The notes: generated from the letters alone by a model not told the origin. 33,953 nt of DNA from an uncultured Eubacteriales bacterium (GCA_902797145.1 CADBRR010000092.1:1-33953); one strand, 5' to 3'. Shown: positions 1-8,544, counted from the first letter of the stretch. Made by a program: numbers and translations.

Positions 1-122
1 CAAATACTATATATTTATACCATACCGCCGATAACTCATTTCTTTCATATCTCTATTCGATACAAAAAGTATGTCTTTATTTTTTGTTCTGCAAATTCAC
101 CTTTCAGTATCGTTTAGGGTGT

Positions 123-145
123 CCCGACGGTCTAAGACCGTCGGG
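123..145. repeat. Perfect GC-rich palindrome
   Basis: Bases 123-132 and 136-145 form a perfect 10-bp inverted repeat (CCCGACGGTC with its complement) around a TAA loop. It lies 13 bases beyond the stop codon of the lipoprotein gene on the minus strand. Neither side carries a T-run, so it is a poor intrinsic terminator. It may protect the 3' end of that transcript or be a copy of a dispersed intergenic palindrome. Confidence 0.6.
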
Positions 146-158
146 TAGTGTGTTGGCG

Positions 159-917
159 CTACTCAAACCGCCAGCCATTGCGTATTTTGAACTCATGAAC
201 CTGTAATTGATAATCTAATAAATTCTTGATTTCCATAACTTCTTTACTATCATATATTTCATTTTCTTGAACGATTACAACATATAGTTTTATAGTATCT
301 CGAATTATAAAATTATTTTTAACGCTCTCATCATATACATTTGCTAAAAATAATGCTTTTCCATTTTTGTCTGTATCAATATAAATTATTCTTATATCGT
401 GTTCAGTTGCAGATTTATTATAGTTTTTTATGTATTCTTCCGCACTTTTGGTAAGGCTTTGCGAGCAAATCCGTTTTGATGTTCCCTCATGAATATATTC
501 CCTTGCGGTCATTTTTCCATAATAGAGTGGTTCGTTCCAATCATTAATCTTTTTTAATTGTTCAACCTCTGAATCTTCAAAATTTGATTCAGTCTTTACT
601 ATGGCGCAAATATCCTCATAAAAATATGTGTCTTTATCATCAAAATGCTGACATATGCACAACGCATAGAAATATCTGTTATGCCCATCTTCATCATCGG
701 TCAAAACCGATGAAAACCTATATAAAAACAATATTCGCCCCTGATTATCTTCTTCAATAACCTTTGTTCTTGATGAAGATCCATAATCTCCGCCGAGTAC
801 GTTATGCGCAGCTACAGTGAACAATTCTTTATTATTTCCCTCATATTGTAGCGGATTACAGCCAACACAAATGAAGAGAATTGTTATAATACTTAGCCAA
901 GAAAAAAATTTTTTCAT
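159..917 (-). CDS. Predicted lipoprotein of unknown function
   Basis: A 252-residue protein that I do not recognise. The N-terminus is a lipoprotein signal: two lysines, a hydrophobic stretch, then C-V-G-C with the lipidated cysteine at residue 20, so the mature protein should sit on the outer face of the cytoplasmic membrane. The lipobox is slightly atypical because position -3 is Cys. The rest is a soluble, charged domain with many Asp, Glu, Lys and Tyr, no membrane segments and no repeat that I can see. The start is supported by AGAGG about 8 bases upstream of ATG. It is not part of an operon: 370 bases of non-coding DNA lie upstream and a palindrome lies downstream. Function cannot be stated; it is real by length, signal and ribosome binding site. 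Confidence 0.8.
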   Translation of the reverse strand: MKKFFSWLSIITILFICVGCNPLQYEGNNKELFTVAAHNVLGGDYGSSSRTKVIEEDNQGRILFLYRFSSVLTDDEDGHNRYFYALCICQHFDDKDTYFYEDICAIVKTESNFEDSEVEQLKKINDWNEPLYYGKMTAREYIHEGTSKRICSQSLTKSAEEYIKNYNKSATEHDIRIIYIDTDKNGKALFLANVYDESVKNNFIIRDTIKLYVVIVQENEIYDSKEVMEIKNLLDYQLQVHEFKIRNGWRFE

Positions 918-1287
918 TTTTCAAGCCTCTTTGTAAAAATTCCTATTGCAAATACATAAAGATTATGCTATAATAAACTCATATAATGATAACTTCATTG
1001 CATACATTATTACAGCGGCTCACCGTAACGGAACACATCAAAGTTTGCAGACCATAGATATATTCGTTGCAGTGGGCTATTCTTTTACTATTTCATTGTA
1101 ACCATCTCGCTTATACGATTAATTTGTAATTATGATTTAGATTATGTTTATATTTTACAATATATTTTCCCGGATGTAAATATATCTTTAATAACTTTAT
1201 GCAATTTCATAATTGGGCGACATAATTTTACCATCTAAAAAGCAGCAAACTTATTTATGTAAGCATACTGTCATTATTGCAATTAAA
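918..1287. other. 370-base intergenic region, no supported gene
   Basis: This AT-rich gap separates the orphan lipoprotein gene from the small metallopeptidase-like gene, both on the minus strand. No convincing protein gene is present. Near its left end there is a well-formed plus-strand promoter (see 946-974) with nothing obvious to transcribe. A 23-codon frame at 986-1057 starts only a few bases after the expected transcription start and has no ribosome binding site. The rest shows no strong hairpin apart from a small CCGT/ACGG palindrome near 1022-1031. Confidence 0.6.
946..974 (+). promoter_or_regulatory. Orphan sigma-A promoter
   Basis: TTGCAA (946-951), a 17-base spacer and TATAAT (969-974), with TG at -14/-15 giving an extended -10. 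This is among the best promoter matches in the window, yet it faces a stretch with no plus-strand gene and runs antisense towards the metallopeptidase and sbcC. It may drive a small RNA or be a remnant. Confidence 0.55.
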
Positions 1288-1752
1288 TTATCTATTTTTT
1301 ATTTTAATTTTGCTTTTATATTCATTATATTTTTGTTCCGCATCGAGTTCATACGAATAATTTTGACGCATAACGTTGCCAAGAACATCCGCCTCGTACT
1401 CCCACGGTTGTGAATAGTAACTGTTATACGGAACGCCGCCAAAGTACCCTTTAAGTGACGGGGCAGCAACGAACCGCACATATTTAAAAAATCCAAGTTT
1501 TTTATACTGCAAGTAATGCCCATATTCGTGCCTTAATGTTTCCTCCGCTTCACAACCTGAGCAAGGTTCACGCTTGCCCCAGAATATCATACCGAACGAA
1601 CACGCATTCATACGAAATGGAACTTTTAAAAACCTTACACCTTTATAATATGAAAACACATTGCAGGAAAGAGTTTTTGATTCATCATCACAGAGCTTAT
1701 CTGCATTGACCCTATCCTGCTTTATTTTTTCAAAAAAGCTTTTGAGCGACAT
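1288..1752 (-). CDS. Small HExxH zinc metallopeptidase-like protein
   Basis: A 154-residue protein with the zinc-binding helix H-E-Y-G-H at residues 75-79, directly followed by Y-L-Q. A downstream P-W-E-Y-E-A-D (116-122) could supply the third ligand, as in gluzincin-type families where E-x-x-A-D follows HExxH. No signal peptide and no clear membrane span are seen, so it is probably cytoplasmic. Cysteines cluster at 51, 64 and 67 (C-S-G-C). The gene begins 4 bases after the sbcC stop, with GAGGT about 9 bases before ATG, so it is the third gene of the sbcD-sbcC transcript. The fold assignment rests on the motif only; substrate and even activity are unknown. It may equally be a non-proteolytic zincin-like protein. 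Confidence 0.7.
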   Translation of the reverse strand: MSLKSFFEKIKQDRVNADKLCDDESKTLSCNVFSYYKGVRFLKVPFRMNACSFGMIFWGKREPCSGCEAEETLRHEYGHYLQYKKLGFFKYVRFVAAPSLKGYFGGVPYNSYYSQPWEYEADVLGNVMRQNYSYELDAEQKYNEYKSKIKIKNR

Positions 1753-1756
1753 AACA

Positions 1757-4528
1757 TCAAACCTCGATTTTTACCCTACTTGAACCATCTTTTTGTTTTG
1801 TAACAATCATCTTTTTGTCGATTTTATCTGCGAGTTCGGTTACATGGGAAATAATACCGACAAGCCTATTTTCATCTGACAAACCTTTTAAAGCCCTAAC
1901 TGCATGGTCGAGCGTTTCGTTATCGAGCGAACCGAAGCCCTCGTCAACAAACATAGTATCGAGTTGTATTCCGCCAGATGATGATTGAATTTCCTCAGAA
2001 AGTCCAAGCGCAAGCGATAACGATGCAATAAACGATTCACCGCCCGAAAGCGTTTTTACGCTTCTAACATCATTTGAGTTATTCGTATTGAAATGATCGA
2101 CAACGCACAAGTCAAGTCCTGATTTTACCTGCTTACTCTCTCCCGTTTCAGCTCGTTTAAGCTCATATCTTCCGCCCGACATTTTCAAAAACTGCTTATT
2201 GGCACGTGCAATTATTCTATCGAAATATGTTGACTGCACAAACGTTTCAAGCGTAACCTTTTCCCTTTCGCTAAGCTTACCCTTTGTTGTATCGTCAAGT
2301 GATTTTATATAAGAGTATCGTTTTGACGCAATTATCAATTCATTGAGGCTTTCTTTGATTTTTGCATACATATGGCTGTTAATCTCAATTTTTGAAGTCA
2401 AAGCTGATAATTTATCCTGCAATTGTCTTGTAACAGTTTCAAACTTTGTCTTATCGTTTCTAAGCTTTTCTACATCGACATCAGCGCTGTTTTTGACACT
2501 ATTTTCAAGCGTTGCGATACCAGCTTCTAACGTATGCACTTTTTCCTGTTCAGATTTAAGGCTTTTTTCAGCATTTTCGTATTCGCTGTTTATTTGCTTT
2601 TTCTTATTTTCAAGCTCGCTTAAACCTTTTAATGCTGCATTCTTATCTGAAAATTCTAAATTTGCTTTAAGTTTTTCGCACTCTTGCTTATACAAACTCA
2701 TCTTTTCAGATTCTGATGCTATCCCGTTTTTGATTTCATTGAGCTGCGCAGTCTTTGTTTCAATAAGGTTTCTAAGGTTCTCAATTTCCTTCAAATACTC
2801 TTCCCTTCTTTTCTCATCGTTTTCTTTATGAGGAATTGAACAGCTTAATGCCTTGACGATTTTATCACATTCATCCATCTGCTCGATTATCATTTTATTT
2901 ATAGAATTTAAATCGCCTTTAAGCTCATTTTCGCTGAATGTTTCTTTGAGTTTCTTTTCCTTTTCCTCATAAATTCCACGATATTTTGAAGCATTCTCGC
3001 TCGCCTTTATTGCATTATTTCGTTCGTTTTCAGCGATACTCTCTACTTCTTCGACTTTTTCAAGCGTTGGTGCATTTTCGTTTCTATGCGCAATTTCAGG
3101 ATGATGCAAGCTTCCGCAAACAGGGCATTTTTCACCCTCTACAAGATTTTGTGCAAGCGTTCCTGCTATCTCCATATTATAAATTTTTCTTAGCCTTATC
3201 GCCTCGCTCTGATATGCATCTGCACGCTTTTGTGTCCTGATATATACATCTTGTTTTGCATAACAATTGTGTTTAGATTCATTAAAAGATAATATATCGT
3301 TTTTAATTGATTTTAGTTTCTTTCTTCGCTCGATTTGCGTTGCCTTTTCATGCTCCATTCTAAGTTTTTCTTCTCCTGAGCCTGCAAGCATTTCTGCATT
3401 TTTTATGGCATTTTCAAGTTCACGCTTTTTTAAATCTATATCATTTTCAACTTTTTCTTTTTTGTTTGAGGATATAGCAAGGCTCTCGTTTAAAGATTCC
3501 ATTTCATTACGCTTTTTCTCATATTCGTCATAATCTGCAATTTTGCCTTTTATAATCGCTATTTGCTCCATTAGCTTATCAACGGATTTAAGATTTTCTT
3601 TTTTTAAATTGAAATCTAATTCGAGCATTTCACATTCGGGTTTTAAAGCTTCAAGTTCGATTTTTTTCTCAGCAATTTCATTCCTTGTTTTTTCTAATTC
3701 TTCCGCTATAGTAAGTGCTTTGTTTGCCTCGAACAGCTTTTTATCTATATCTTCACGCTCTTTATTTATAACTTTCCTTTCTTCAGAATCCTTTTCAATA
3801 AAATCCTTTATTTGTTCAATTTTATCGTAACAGTCTTCAAATCCTGTCATTGAAATCAATTCATTTTTAAAGCTATCATCACACGATAACCCATCAATAA
3901 ACGACCTTATATTACTATTTATATTATCGTATTTTGCTTTTTCTTCCTTTGTTTTTTCGGACAACATATCCTGGAAGCGGTTAAAAATATCAGTTTTGAA
4001 AATATCCCTGAAAATCTTTTGCCTTTCCTCTGTTTTCGCATTGAGAAGCCTTAAAAAATCGCCCTGTGCAATAAGCGCTATCTGTTTAAACTGAACAGCA
4101 TCCAATCCGATTATATCATTTATCTTTTCATCAGCGTTTTTGACACCGCTACATATAACAGTACCATCTGACAGCATAAGTGTAGCATCTGCATTTTTGC
4201 TTGTTACTCCGTTTCCCCTGCTTTTCTTTTTTTCATAACGAGGATTCCTTCTTATTATATATATTTTTCCTGCATAGTCGAATTTGAGTTCAACATATGT
4301 TTCAGTATTTTCGTCAGCATATTTTGAACGGAGCATACCTGCGTCCCTTTGTTCACCGCTTGCTTCGCCATACAGTGCAAAAGTTATCGCATCGAATATC
4401 GTTGTTTTGCCTGCGCCTGTATCGCCTGTTATTATATAAATTCCATGCGTGCCGAGTTTTTCAAAATCAATTATAGTTTCATTGCAATAAGGTCCGAAAC
4501 CCGAAATTTTAAGAGTAAGTGGTCTCAT
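1757..4528 (-). CDS. sbcC: Exonuclease SbcC, SMC-like ATPase subunit
   Basis: ATPase subunit of the SbcCD (Mre11-Rad50 type) nuclease, which opens hairpins and protein-blocked DNA ends during repair. The 923 residues show the full Rad50 layout: Walker A G-D-T-G-A-G-K-T-T at 35-43, a long charged coiled coil, the zinc-hook C-P-V-C at 468-471 in the middle, a second coiled coil, the ABC signature L-S-G-G-E-S at 827-832, Walker B ending V-D-E-G-F-G at 861-866 and the switch S-H-V near 894. It is somewhat shorter than the E. coli protein (1048 residues), through shorter coiled coils. ATG overlaps the sbcD stop by 4 bases, so the two are translationally coupled and made in one transcript. Confidence 0.97.
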   Translation of the reverse strand: MRPLTLKISGFGPYCNETIIDFEKLGTHGIYIITGDTGAGKTTIFDAITFALYGEASGEQRDAGMLRSKYADENTETYVELKFDYAGKIYIIRRNPRYEKKKSRGNGVTSKNADATLMLSDGTVICSGVKNADEKINDIIGLDAVQFKQIALIAQGDFLRLLNAKTEERQKIFRDIFKTDIFNRFQDMLSEKTKEEKAKYDNINSNIRSFIDGLSCDDSFKNELISMTGFEDCYDKIEQIKDFIEKDSEERKVINKEREDIDKKLFEANKALTIAEELEKTRNEIAEKKIELEALKPECEMLELDFNLKKENLKSVDKLMEQIAIIKGKIADYDEYEKKRNEMESLNESLAISSNKKEKVENDIDLKKRELENAIKNAEMLAGSGEEKLRMEHEKATQIERRKKLKSIKNDILSFNESKHNCYAKQDVYIRTQKRADAYQSEAIRLRKIYNMEIAGTLAQNLVEGEKCPVCGSLHHPEIAHRNENAPTLEKVEEVESIAENERNNAIKASENASKYRGIYEEKEKKLKETFSENELKGDLNSINKMIIEQMDECDKIVKALSCSIPHKENDEKRREEYLKEIENLRNLIETKTAQLNEIKNGIASESEKMSLYKQECEKLKANLEFSDKNAALKGLSELENKKKQINSEYENAEKSLKSEQEKVHTLEAGIATLENSVKNSADVDVEKLRNDKTKFETVTRQLQDKLSALTSKIEINSHMYAKIKESLNELIIASKRYSYIKSLDDTTKGKLSEREKVTLETFVQSTYFDRIIARANKQFLKMSGGRYELKRAETGESKQVKSGLDLCVVDHFNTNNSNDVRSVKTLSGGESFIASLSLALGLSEEIQSSSGGIQLDTMFVDEGFGSLDNETLDHAVRALKGLSDENRLVGIISHVTELADKIDKKMIVTKQKDGSSRVKIEV

Positions 4529-5646
4529 ATTCTTTCCTCCTCTGCTATAGCGAACAGTTCTTCGACAATCTTTCTCTGTTCATTGTTCATAGGCTTTCCG
4601 TTCTGCTTCAAATAAAATTCTTCAAACAGTTCTTCATTTGATTTTTTATCGACATCATCGCATAAATCAATATGTCCTATACTTTTAGTGCGAGAGTTAT
4701 CATAATCGAGCTTCATCATATTCGGAAAAACATTCCTGAGCCTACCGACAGCATTTATTACATCGTCTTCATCAGTAAGAATAACGTGAATATAATCATC
4801 GCTCTTTTCACAATTTATAATTTCATCAAACGAGCCACGCATTTCACGCATATGGCGAACTGGTTCAAGCGTACGCTCAGTTATAAAAACTTCGCCTTTT
4901 CTTCCCATTTCCACTACTGTAACGGATTTTTCATGTCCGCATTCTGAAAACGAATACGCAAGCGGAGTTCCACAATACCTGACCTGTTCACGATTTATAT
5001 ACTGCGGTTTATGGATATGACCAAGCGCAACATAATCAAAATCATCAAAAACGCCACAACCAACATTTTCGCTGCCGCCAACTGATATTTCTTCAGATTC
5101 AGAAACGCTTGCGCCCGTTATGAACTGATGCGCAACTATTATATTCCTTACGGATTTATCAATCACCATAGAATCAATAGCGCATTTTACAGCATCTTCG
5201 TAATTTTCTATATTTTCATCTTCAAATATGCTTCTTACATAAGCCGGTTTTATAAACGGAAGCATATAAACATCAACAAACCCGAACTCATCTTCAAGCC
5301 TTGTCATATCTTTCCTTCCATCAAAAACCCTTGACATATGCACACCACTTTTTTTCATAAGGCTTGAACCGAACGCTATCCTTTCAGCAGAATCATGGTT
5401 TCCGCTTATAACAAATATCTGTCTATCATTTTTTGCAATAGACTCAAGGAAATTATCAAATAATTCGACAGCCTCAGCTGATGGAACCGATTTGTCATAT
5501 ACATCGCCTGCTATAAGAACTGCCTGTGGCTTTTCTTCATCTATTATGTTTACGATTTTATCAAGTATATATTTTTGATCATCAATTAAAGAAAAATCAT
5601 TTAACCTTTTTCCTATATGTAAATCTGATAAGTGTATTAATTTCAT
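4525..5646 (-). CDS. sbcD: Exonuclease SbcD, Mre11-type nuclease subunit
   Basis: Nuclease subunit of SbcCD: a metal-dependent phosphoesterase that acts with the SbcC ATPase on DNA ends and hairpins. In the 373-residue form all metal-site motifs are present: S-D-L-H (D8, H10), G-D-V-Y-D (D48), G-N-H-D (N83, H84), A-H-Q (H173) and G-H-I-H (H210, H212). An in-frame ATG exists 5 codons earlier, at 5661, but GGGAG lies 6 bases before the ATG at 5646 and family members usually start M-K-L/I-I-H, so I use 5646. First gene of the sbcD-sbcC-metallopeptidase operon, served by the promoter at 5678-5707. Confidence 0.96.
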   Translation of the reverse strand: MKLIHLSDLHIGKRLNDFSLIDDQKYILDKIVNIIDEEKPQAVLIAGDVYDKSVPSAEAVELFDNFLESIAKNDRQIFVISGNHDSAERIAFGSSLMKKSGVHMSRVFDGRKDMTRLEDEFGFVDVYMLPFIKPAYVRSIFEDENIENYEDAVKCAIDSMVIDKSVRNIIVAHQFITGASVSESEEISVGGSENVGCGVFDDFDYVALGHIHKPQYINREQVRYCGTPLAYSFSECGHEKSVTVVEMGRKGEVFITERTLEPVRHMREMRGSFDEIINCEKSDDYIHVILTDEDDVINAVGRLRNVFPNMMKLDYDNSRTKSIGHIDLCDDVDKKSNEELFEEFYLKQNGKPMNNEQRKIVEELFAIAEEERI

Positions 5647-5677
5647 AATTTGCTCCCACATCTAATCTTGTAGTTAT

Positions 5678-5707
5678 ATTGTAATTTACCATTATGTATA
5701 TTGTCAA
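5678..5707 (-). promoter_or_regulatory. sigma-A promoter of sbcDC
   Basis: On the minus strand TTGACA (5702-5707) is followed after 18 bases by TACAAT (5678-5683), about 30 bases before the sbcD start. The -35 hexamer is a perfect consensus. It begins only a few bases after the T-run of the terminator of the upstream gene. Confidence 0.75.
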
Positions 5708-5711
5708 GCAC

Positions 5712-5739
5712 AAAAAAATTCCCATACTGAATATGGGAA
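5712..5739 (-). terminator. Intrinsic terminator of the YqhQ-family gene
   Basis: Minus-strand TTCCCATA / TATGGGAA stem (5719-5726 with 5732-5739) followed directly by seven T residues. It sits 20 bases after the stop codon of the DUF1385 gene and isolates it from sbcD. Confidence 0.85.
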
Positions 5740-5758
5740 AAATAATTTTTATTACCAA

Positions 5759-6682
5759 TTACCATGTATCGCTTCCATCATCGGGGATAACCCTCTTCAT
5801 TGCAGCAATAGCGCATTCTATCATTGAATCATCAGGTTCTTTTGTTGTAATGTGCTGGAGCCATACACCAGGTGCAGAAATTATCTTTGAAATAAGGTTA
5901 TCGTGCCTACCTGCAAACTTGATAAGCTCATAACCACAACCTACAACGAGCGGCAAGAGCAAAATCCTAATCGCAACATATATTGGAAGTGCAAGTGCGT
6001 TCTGCGCAACAGCTTTAACTATTATCGACACGAAAATGCTTACAAGCATCATCAAAATTATAAATGATGTTCCGCATCTTGGGTGAAACCTTCTCTGCTC
6101 CCTGACATTTTCAACTGTCAATGGAAGATTTTTTTCATAACAAGCAATAGTCTTATGTTCTGCGCCATGATACATAAATACACGATGAATATCTTTCATA
6201 AAACTAATTACGAACATATAACCGACTATTAGAGCTATCTTTATAAGTCCCTCAACAACGCTTGCAAGTATAAAATGCTCCTCGCCGAAAACAAGCTTAG
6301 CAATAAGTGACGGCACATACATAAAAAGACCAATCGCAAGCGCAACACCGATTATTATAGCGATAACCATAGCAACCGAAAAGACAGCTTTGTCCTTTTT
6401 TGTCGGTTCTTCATCGTCAAGCCCTGCTATTTCAGCAGAACGCATAAGCGATTTATAACCGGTAATCAAGCTGTCTGCGAAGCCAAAAAGACCTCTTACA
6501 AACGGTATTTTCTTAACCTTATTAAACACCTTACTCGCTTTCGTCTGATATTCTTCTATAACTATTTCGCCGGCAGGATTTCTAACAGCCATTGCAGTTT
6601 TTTCAGGGCCACGCATCATAATGCCCTCAATGAGTGCCTGACCGCCGATTGACGTTCTTTTACAAGATTTATTGTTACTCAT
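5759..6682 (-). CDS. yqhQ: DUF1385 (YqhQ family) membrane protein
   Basis: A 307-residue integral membrane protein of the DUF1385 family, whose Bacillus member is YqhQ; its biochemical role is not settled. Family hallmarks are G-G-Q-A-L-I-E-G-I-M-M-R-G near residues 13-25, H-G-A-E-H-K-T at 172-178 and F-H-P-R-C-G-T-S-F at 199-207. The conserved His, Glu and Cys could bind a metal. About four hydrophobic segments are visible (roughly 100-125, 137-162, 205-225 and 228-250). It is a single-gene unit: a strong promoter lies at 6722-6750 and a terminator just after the stop. AAGGGG precedes the ATG at a rather long distance of 12 bases. In many Firmicutes this gene sits near prfA and prmC; those are not in this window. 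Confidence 0.9.
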   Translation of the reverse strand: MSNNKSCKRTSIGGQALIEGIMMRGPEKTAMAVRNPAGEIVIEEYQTKASKVFNKVKKIPFVRGLFGFADSLITGYKSLMRSAEIAGLDDEEPTKKDKAVFSVAMVIAIIIGVALAIGLFMYVPSLIAKLVFGEEHFILASVVEGLIKIALIVGYMFVISFMKDIHRVFMYHGAEHKTIACYEKNLPLTVENVREQRRFHPRCGTSFIILMMLVSIFVSIIVKAVAQNALALPIYVAIRILLLPLVVGCGYELIKFAGRHDNLISKIISAPGVWLQHITTKEPDDSMIECAIAAMKRVIPDDGSDTW

Positions 6683-6721
6683 AAATCATTAGTTCCCCTT
6701 TCTTAAACTCTTCCACATATA

Positions 6722-6750
6722 ATTATAACAACATACTTTATTATTTTCAA
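6722..6750 (-). promoter_or_regulatory. sigma-A promoter of the YqhQ-family gene
   Basis: On the minus strand TTGAAA (6745-6750), a 17-base spacer and TATAAT (6722-6727), with TG before the -10. The expected start of transcription is about 30 bases before the coding start. Confidence 0.75.
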
Positions 6751-6820
6751 CATTTTTAATTTCAATAATGAATTATATTTATTTACTAATTAAGAACTTA
6801 TTTACCTTTATGCTCCGAAC

Positions 6821-6844
6821 AAAAAAGCAGGGCTTTCGCCCCGC
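6821..6844 (-). terminator. Intrinsic terminator of hsp20
   Basis: Minus-strand GCGGGGC, tetraloop GAAA, GCCCTGC (one G-U pair), then six T residues. It lies about 55 bases after the hsp20 stop codon. Confidence 0.9.
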
Positions 6845-6897
6845 ATAAGATTGACAATATGATAAGAGTTCAGCTTCTCATTATATTTAAGTATCTT

Positions 6898-7311
6898 TTA
6901 GCGAATTTCAATATGTCGCTCATATTCAGTTTTTTCTTCCTTTTTAGGCATTGTAACATACAATACGCCGTCTTTATACTGTGCAGTTATGCTTTCCTTA
7001 TCAACATTTTGTATGTTATATGTTCTTGAATAGCTTCCGTAGCTTCGTTCCTTATAAAGGTACTTTGAGTTTTCGTTTTCCTGTTCGTTTTCTGCCGAAA
7101 TTGTGAGGTAGTCGCCTTGCGTATCTATATGAATATTCTCACGCTTATAGCCCGGCATTTCCGCTTCAAGCACGTATTCATTTCCGTTATCGTGGATATC
7201 GGTTTTGAACATATAGTCATCGCTATCGCCAAAAAAGCGTTTTTCAAGCTCCCTCATATTCTTAAACGCATCATATGCGCCAACTGATGTATATGGTCTT
7301 ATTCCGTACAT
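6898..7311 (-). CDS. Small heat shock protein Hsp20
   Basis: A 137-residue member of the alpha-crystallin/Hsp20 family, an ATP-independent holdase that forms oligomers and keeps unfolding proteins soluble. The alpha-crystallin domain spans about residues 35-125, with the typical E-A-E-M-P-G-Y turn after the first strands and G-V-L-Y-V-T-M-P-K near 114-122. The C-terminal I-E-I (just before the last Arg) is the I-x-I oligomerisation motif. AGGAGG stands 7 bases before the ATG. The gene is monocistronic, with its own terminator. The 180 bases shared with azlC are very AT-rich; I see no CIRCE element and no clear promoter for this gene. Confidence 0.95.
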   Translation of the reverse strand: MYGIRPYTSVGAYDAFKNMRELEKRFFGDSDDYMFKTDIHDNGNEYVLEAEMPGYKRENIHIDTQGDYLTISAENEQENENSKYLYKERSYGSYSRTYNIQNVDKESITAQYKDGVLYVTMPKKEEKTEYERHIEIR

Positions 7312-7409
7312 ATTATTTCCTCCTGTTCTTTGTACTTCGTAATTTTATTATCCCCTAAATTATATTTTTTATTATATATTTTTTATCACATATTTTTTTC
7401 AATATTGAG

Positions 7410-7438
7410 TTGTAAATATCTTTTATAAATGTTATAAT
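7410..7438 (+). promoter_or_regulatory. sigma-A promoter of azlCD
   Basis: TTGTAA (7410-7415), a 17-base spacer and TATAAT (7433-7438), about 54 bases before the azlC start in the region divergent from hsp20. Confidence 0.65.
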
Positions 7439-7491
7439 TTCAACGGTCAAAAAAATATACATCATTGCATAAAAGGATATTTTGATATTTT

Positions 7492-8205
7492 ATGGAAAAC
7501 AGATTAACTTTTAAAGATGGAATTAAAAAGGGATTGCCTATTGGGCTTGGTTATATTCCTGTTTCGTTCACATTCGGACTTACTGCTGTAAAGTTCGGTA
7601 TTCCTGTATTGCTCGCAATATTTACATCGCTTAGCAATCTTTCTTCGGCAGGACAATTTGCAGGAACAAACCTTATTATCGCAGGCGCAACATATCTTGA
7701 AATTGCGCTTACAACGCTTGTCGTTAATATGCGTTATATGCTTATGTCGCTTGCGCTTTCGCAAAAGCTTGAAAGCGGCATACCGCTTCGCAAGCGTCTT
7801 TTGTTTGGGTTTGGAATAACCGATGAAGTTTTTGCAGTTGCAAGTATGGAAACGCTCCCTATTACTTCATCATATATGTTTGGGCTTATAATACTTCCGA
7901 TTCTCGGCTGGACTATTGGAACAGCACTCGGCGCTTGCACATCGGAAATTCTTCCGCCGATGCTTCAAAATGCGTTTGGAATAGCTCTTTATACGATGTT
8001 TATTGCAATTATTATTCCGCCTGCAAAGAAGTCAAAGTCGGTTCTGCTCGTAATTGGGCTTTCAGTAGCGCTTACATGCTTATTCTATTATGTTCCGTTT
8101 TTCTCATTTATTTCAGACGGATTCAAGATAATTATTGCAACGCTCGTTTCATCTTCTATCGCTGCTTGGTTATTCCCGATTAAAGACGGTAATGCGGAGG
8201 TGTAA
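7492..8205 (+). CDS. azlC: AzlC family branched-chain amino acid permease subunit
   Basis: Large subunit of a two-part branched-chain amino acid exporter (AzlCD in Bacillus, homologous to YgaZH in E. coli) in the cytoplasmic membrane. The 237 residues carry the family start K-x-G-L-P-I-G-L-G-Y-I-P-V-S-F-T-F-G near residues 13-30, followed by about six to seven hydrophobic segments. The polar S-S-A-G-Q-F-A-G around 52-58 matches the family. Upstream an in-frame stop at 7483 fixes ATG 7492 as the only ATG start; the ribosome binding site AAAGGA is rather far away, at 14 bases. azlD follows after 3 bases. No Lrp-type regulator or amino-acid leader is visible. Confidence 0.93.
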   Translation: MENRLTFKDGIKKGLPIGLGYIPVSFTFGLTAVKFGIPVLLAIFTSLSNLSSAGQFAGTNLIIAGATYLEIALTTLVVNMRYMLMSLALSQKLESGIPLRKRLLFGFGITDEVFAVASMETLPITSSYMFGLIILPILGWTIGTALGACTSEILPPMLQNAFGIALYTMFIAIIIPPAKKSKSVLLVIGLSVALTCLFYYVPFFSFISDGFKIIIATLVSSSIAAWLFPIKDGNAEV

Positions 8206-8208
8206 GGT

Positions 8209-8508
8209 ATGTATCAATTTATTGCTATTTTAGTTATGGCGCTTGTAACTTATCTTCCGAGAGTTCTGCCCGTTTCGATTTTTAAGCGGAGAATCAAGTC
8301 GGTTTTCGTAAAATCGTTATTGTTCTATGTTCCTTATGCGGTGCTTGCGGCGCTTACGTTCCCGTCAATTTTCTATTCAACGGGCAGCACGATTACTGCC
8401 GCTATCGGAACGGCTGTTGCAATTATTCTTTCATATTTCAACTGCGGTCTTGTTATTGTTGCATTAGCATCTATTGCAGTTGTTTTCATTGGCGGACTTT
8501 TTTTCTAA
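8209..8508 (+). CDS. azlD: AzlD family branched-chain amino acid transport subunit
   Basis: Small partner of AzlC, 99 residues with about three to four hydrophobic segments and the family pattern T-Y-L-P-R-V-L-P near residues 14-21. AzlC and AzlD together are needed for export of leucine, isoleucine, valine or their analogues. GGAGGTG lies inside the end of azlC, 7 bases before ATG, and the genes are 3 bases apart, so they are co-translated. No terminator is seen after it; the next gene has its own promoter 8 bases downstream of the stop. Confidence 0.92.
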   Translation: MYQFIAILVMALVTYLPRVLPVSIFKRRIKSVFVKSLLFYVPYAVLAALTFPSIFYSTGSTITAAIGTAVAIILSYFNCGLVIVALASIAVVFIGGLFF

Positions 8509-8515
8509 AAACATA

Positions 8516-8544
8516 TAGACACAATTATTACTTTATGTTACAAT
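8516..8544 (+). promoter_or_regulatory. sigma-A promoter of the 475-residue membrane protein
   Basis: TAGACA (8516-8521), a 17-base spacer and TACAAT (8539-8544), 26 bases before the ATG at 8571. Confidence 0.6.

Noticed and set aside
1-110. Short minus-strand open stretch of about 20 codons ending in a TGA
   Set aside because: It is closed by a stop just upstream, has no start signal, and no homology is recognisable; most likely non-coding.
986-1057. A 23-codon frame just after the orphan promoter
   Set aside because: It would be nearly leaderless, has no ribosome binding site and resembles nothing I know.
1213-1413. 66-codon plus-strand frame
   Set aside because: It runs antisense over the end of the metallopeptidase-like gene, its start lacks a ribosome binding site, and its composition is that of an AT-rich shadow.
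2343-3830. Several plus-strand frames opposite sbcC
   Set aside because: They are Ser/Phe-rich shadows of the Lys/Glu-rich coiled coil on the other strand.
1288-5646. sbcD-sbcC-metallopeptidase as an anti-phage defence island
   Set aside because: SbcCD is a housekeeping repair complex, the neighbours are housekeeping genes, and no other defence gene or mobile element is nearby.
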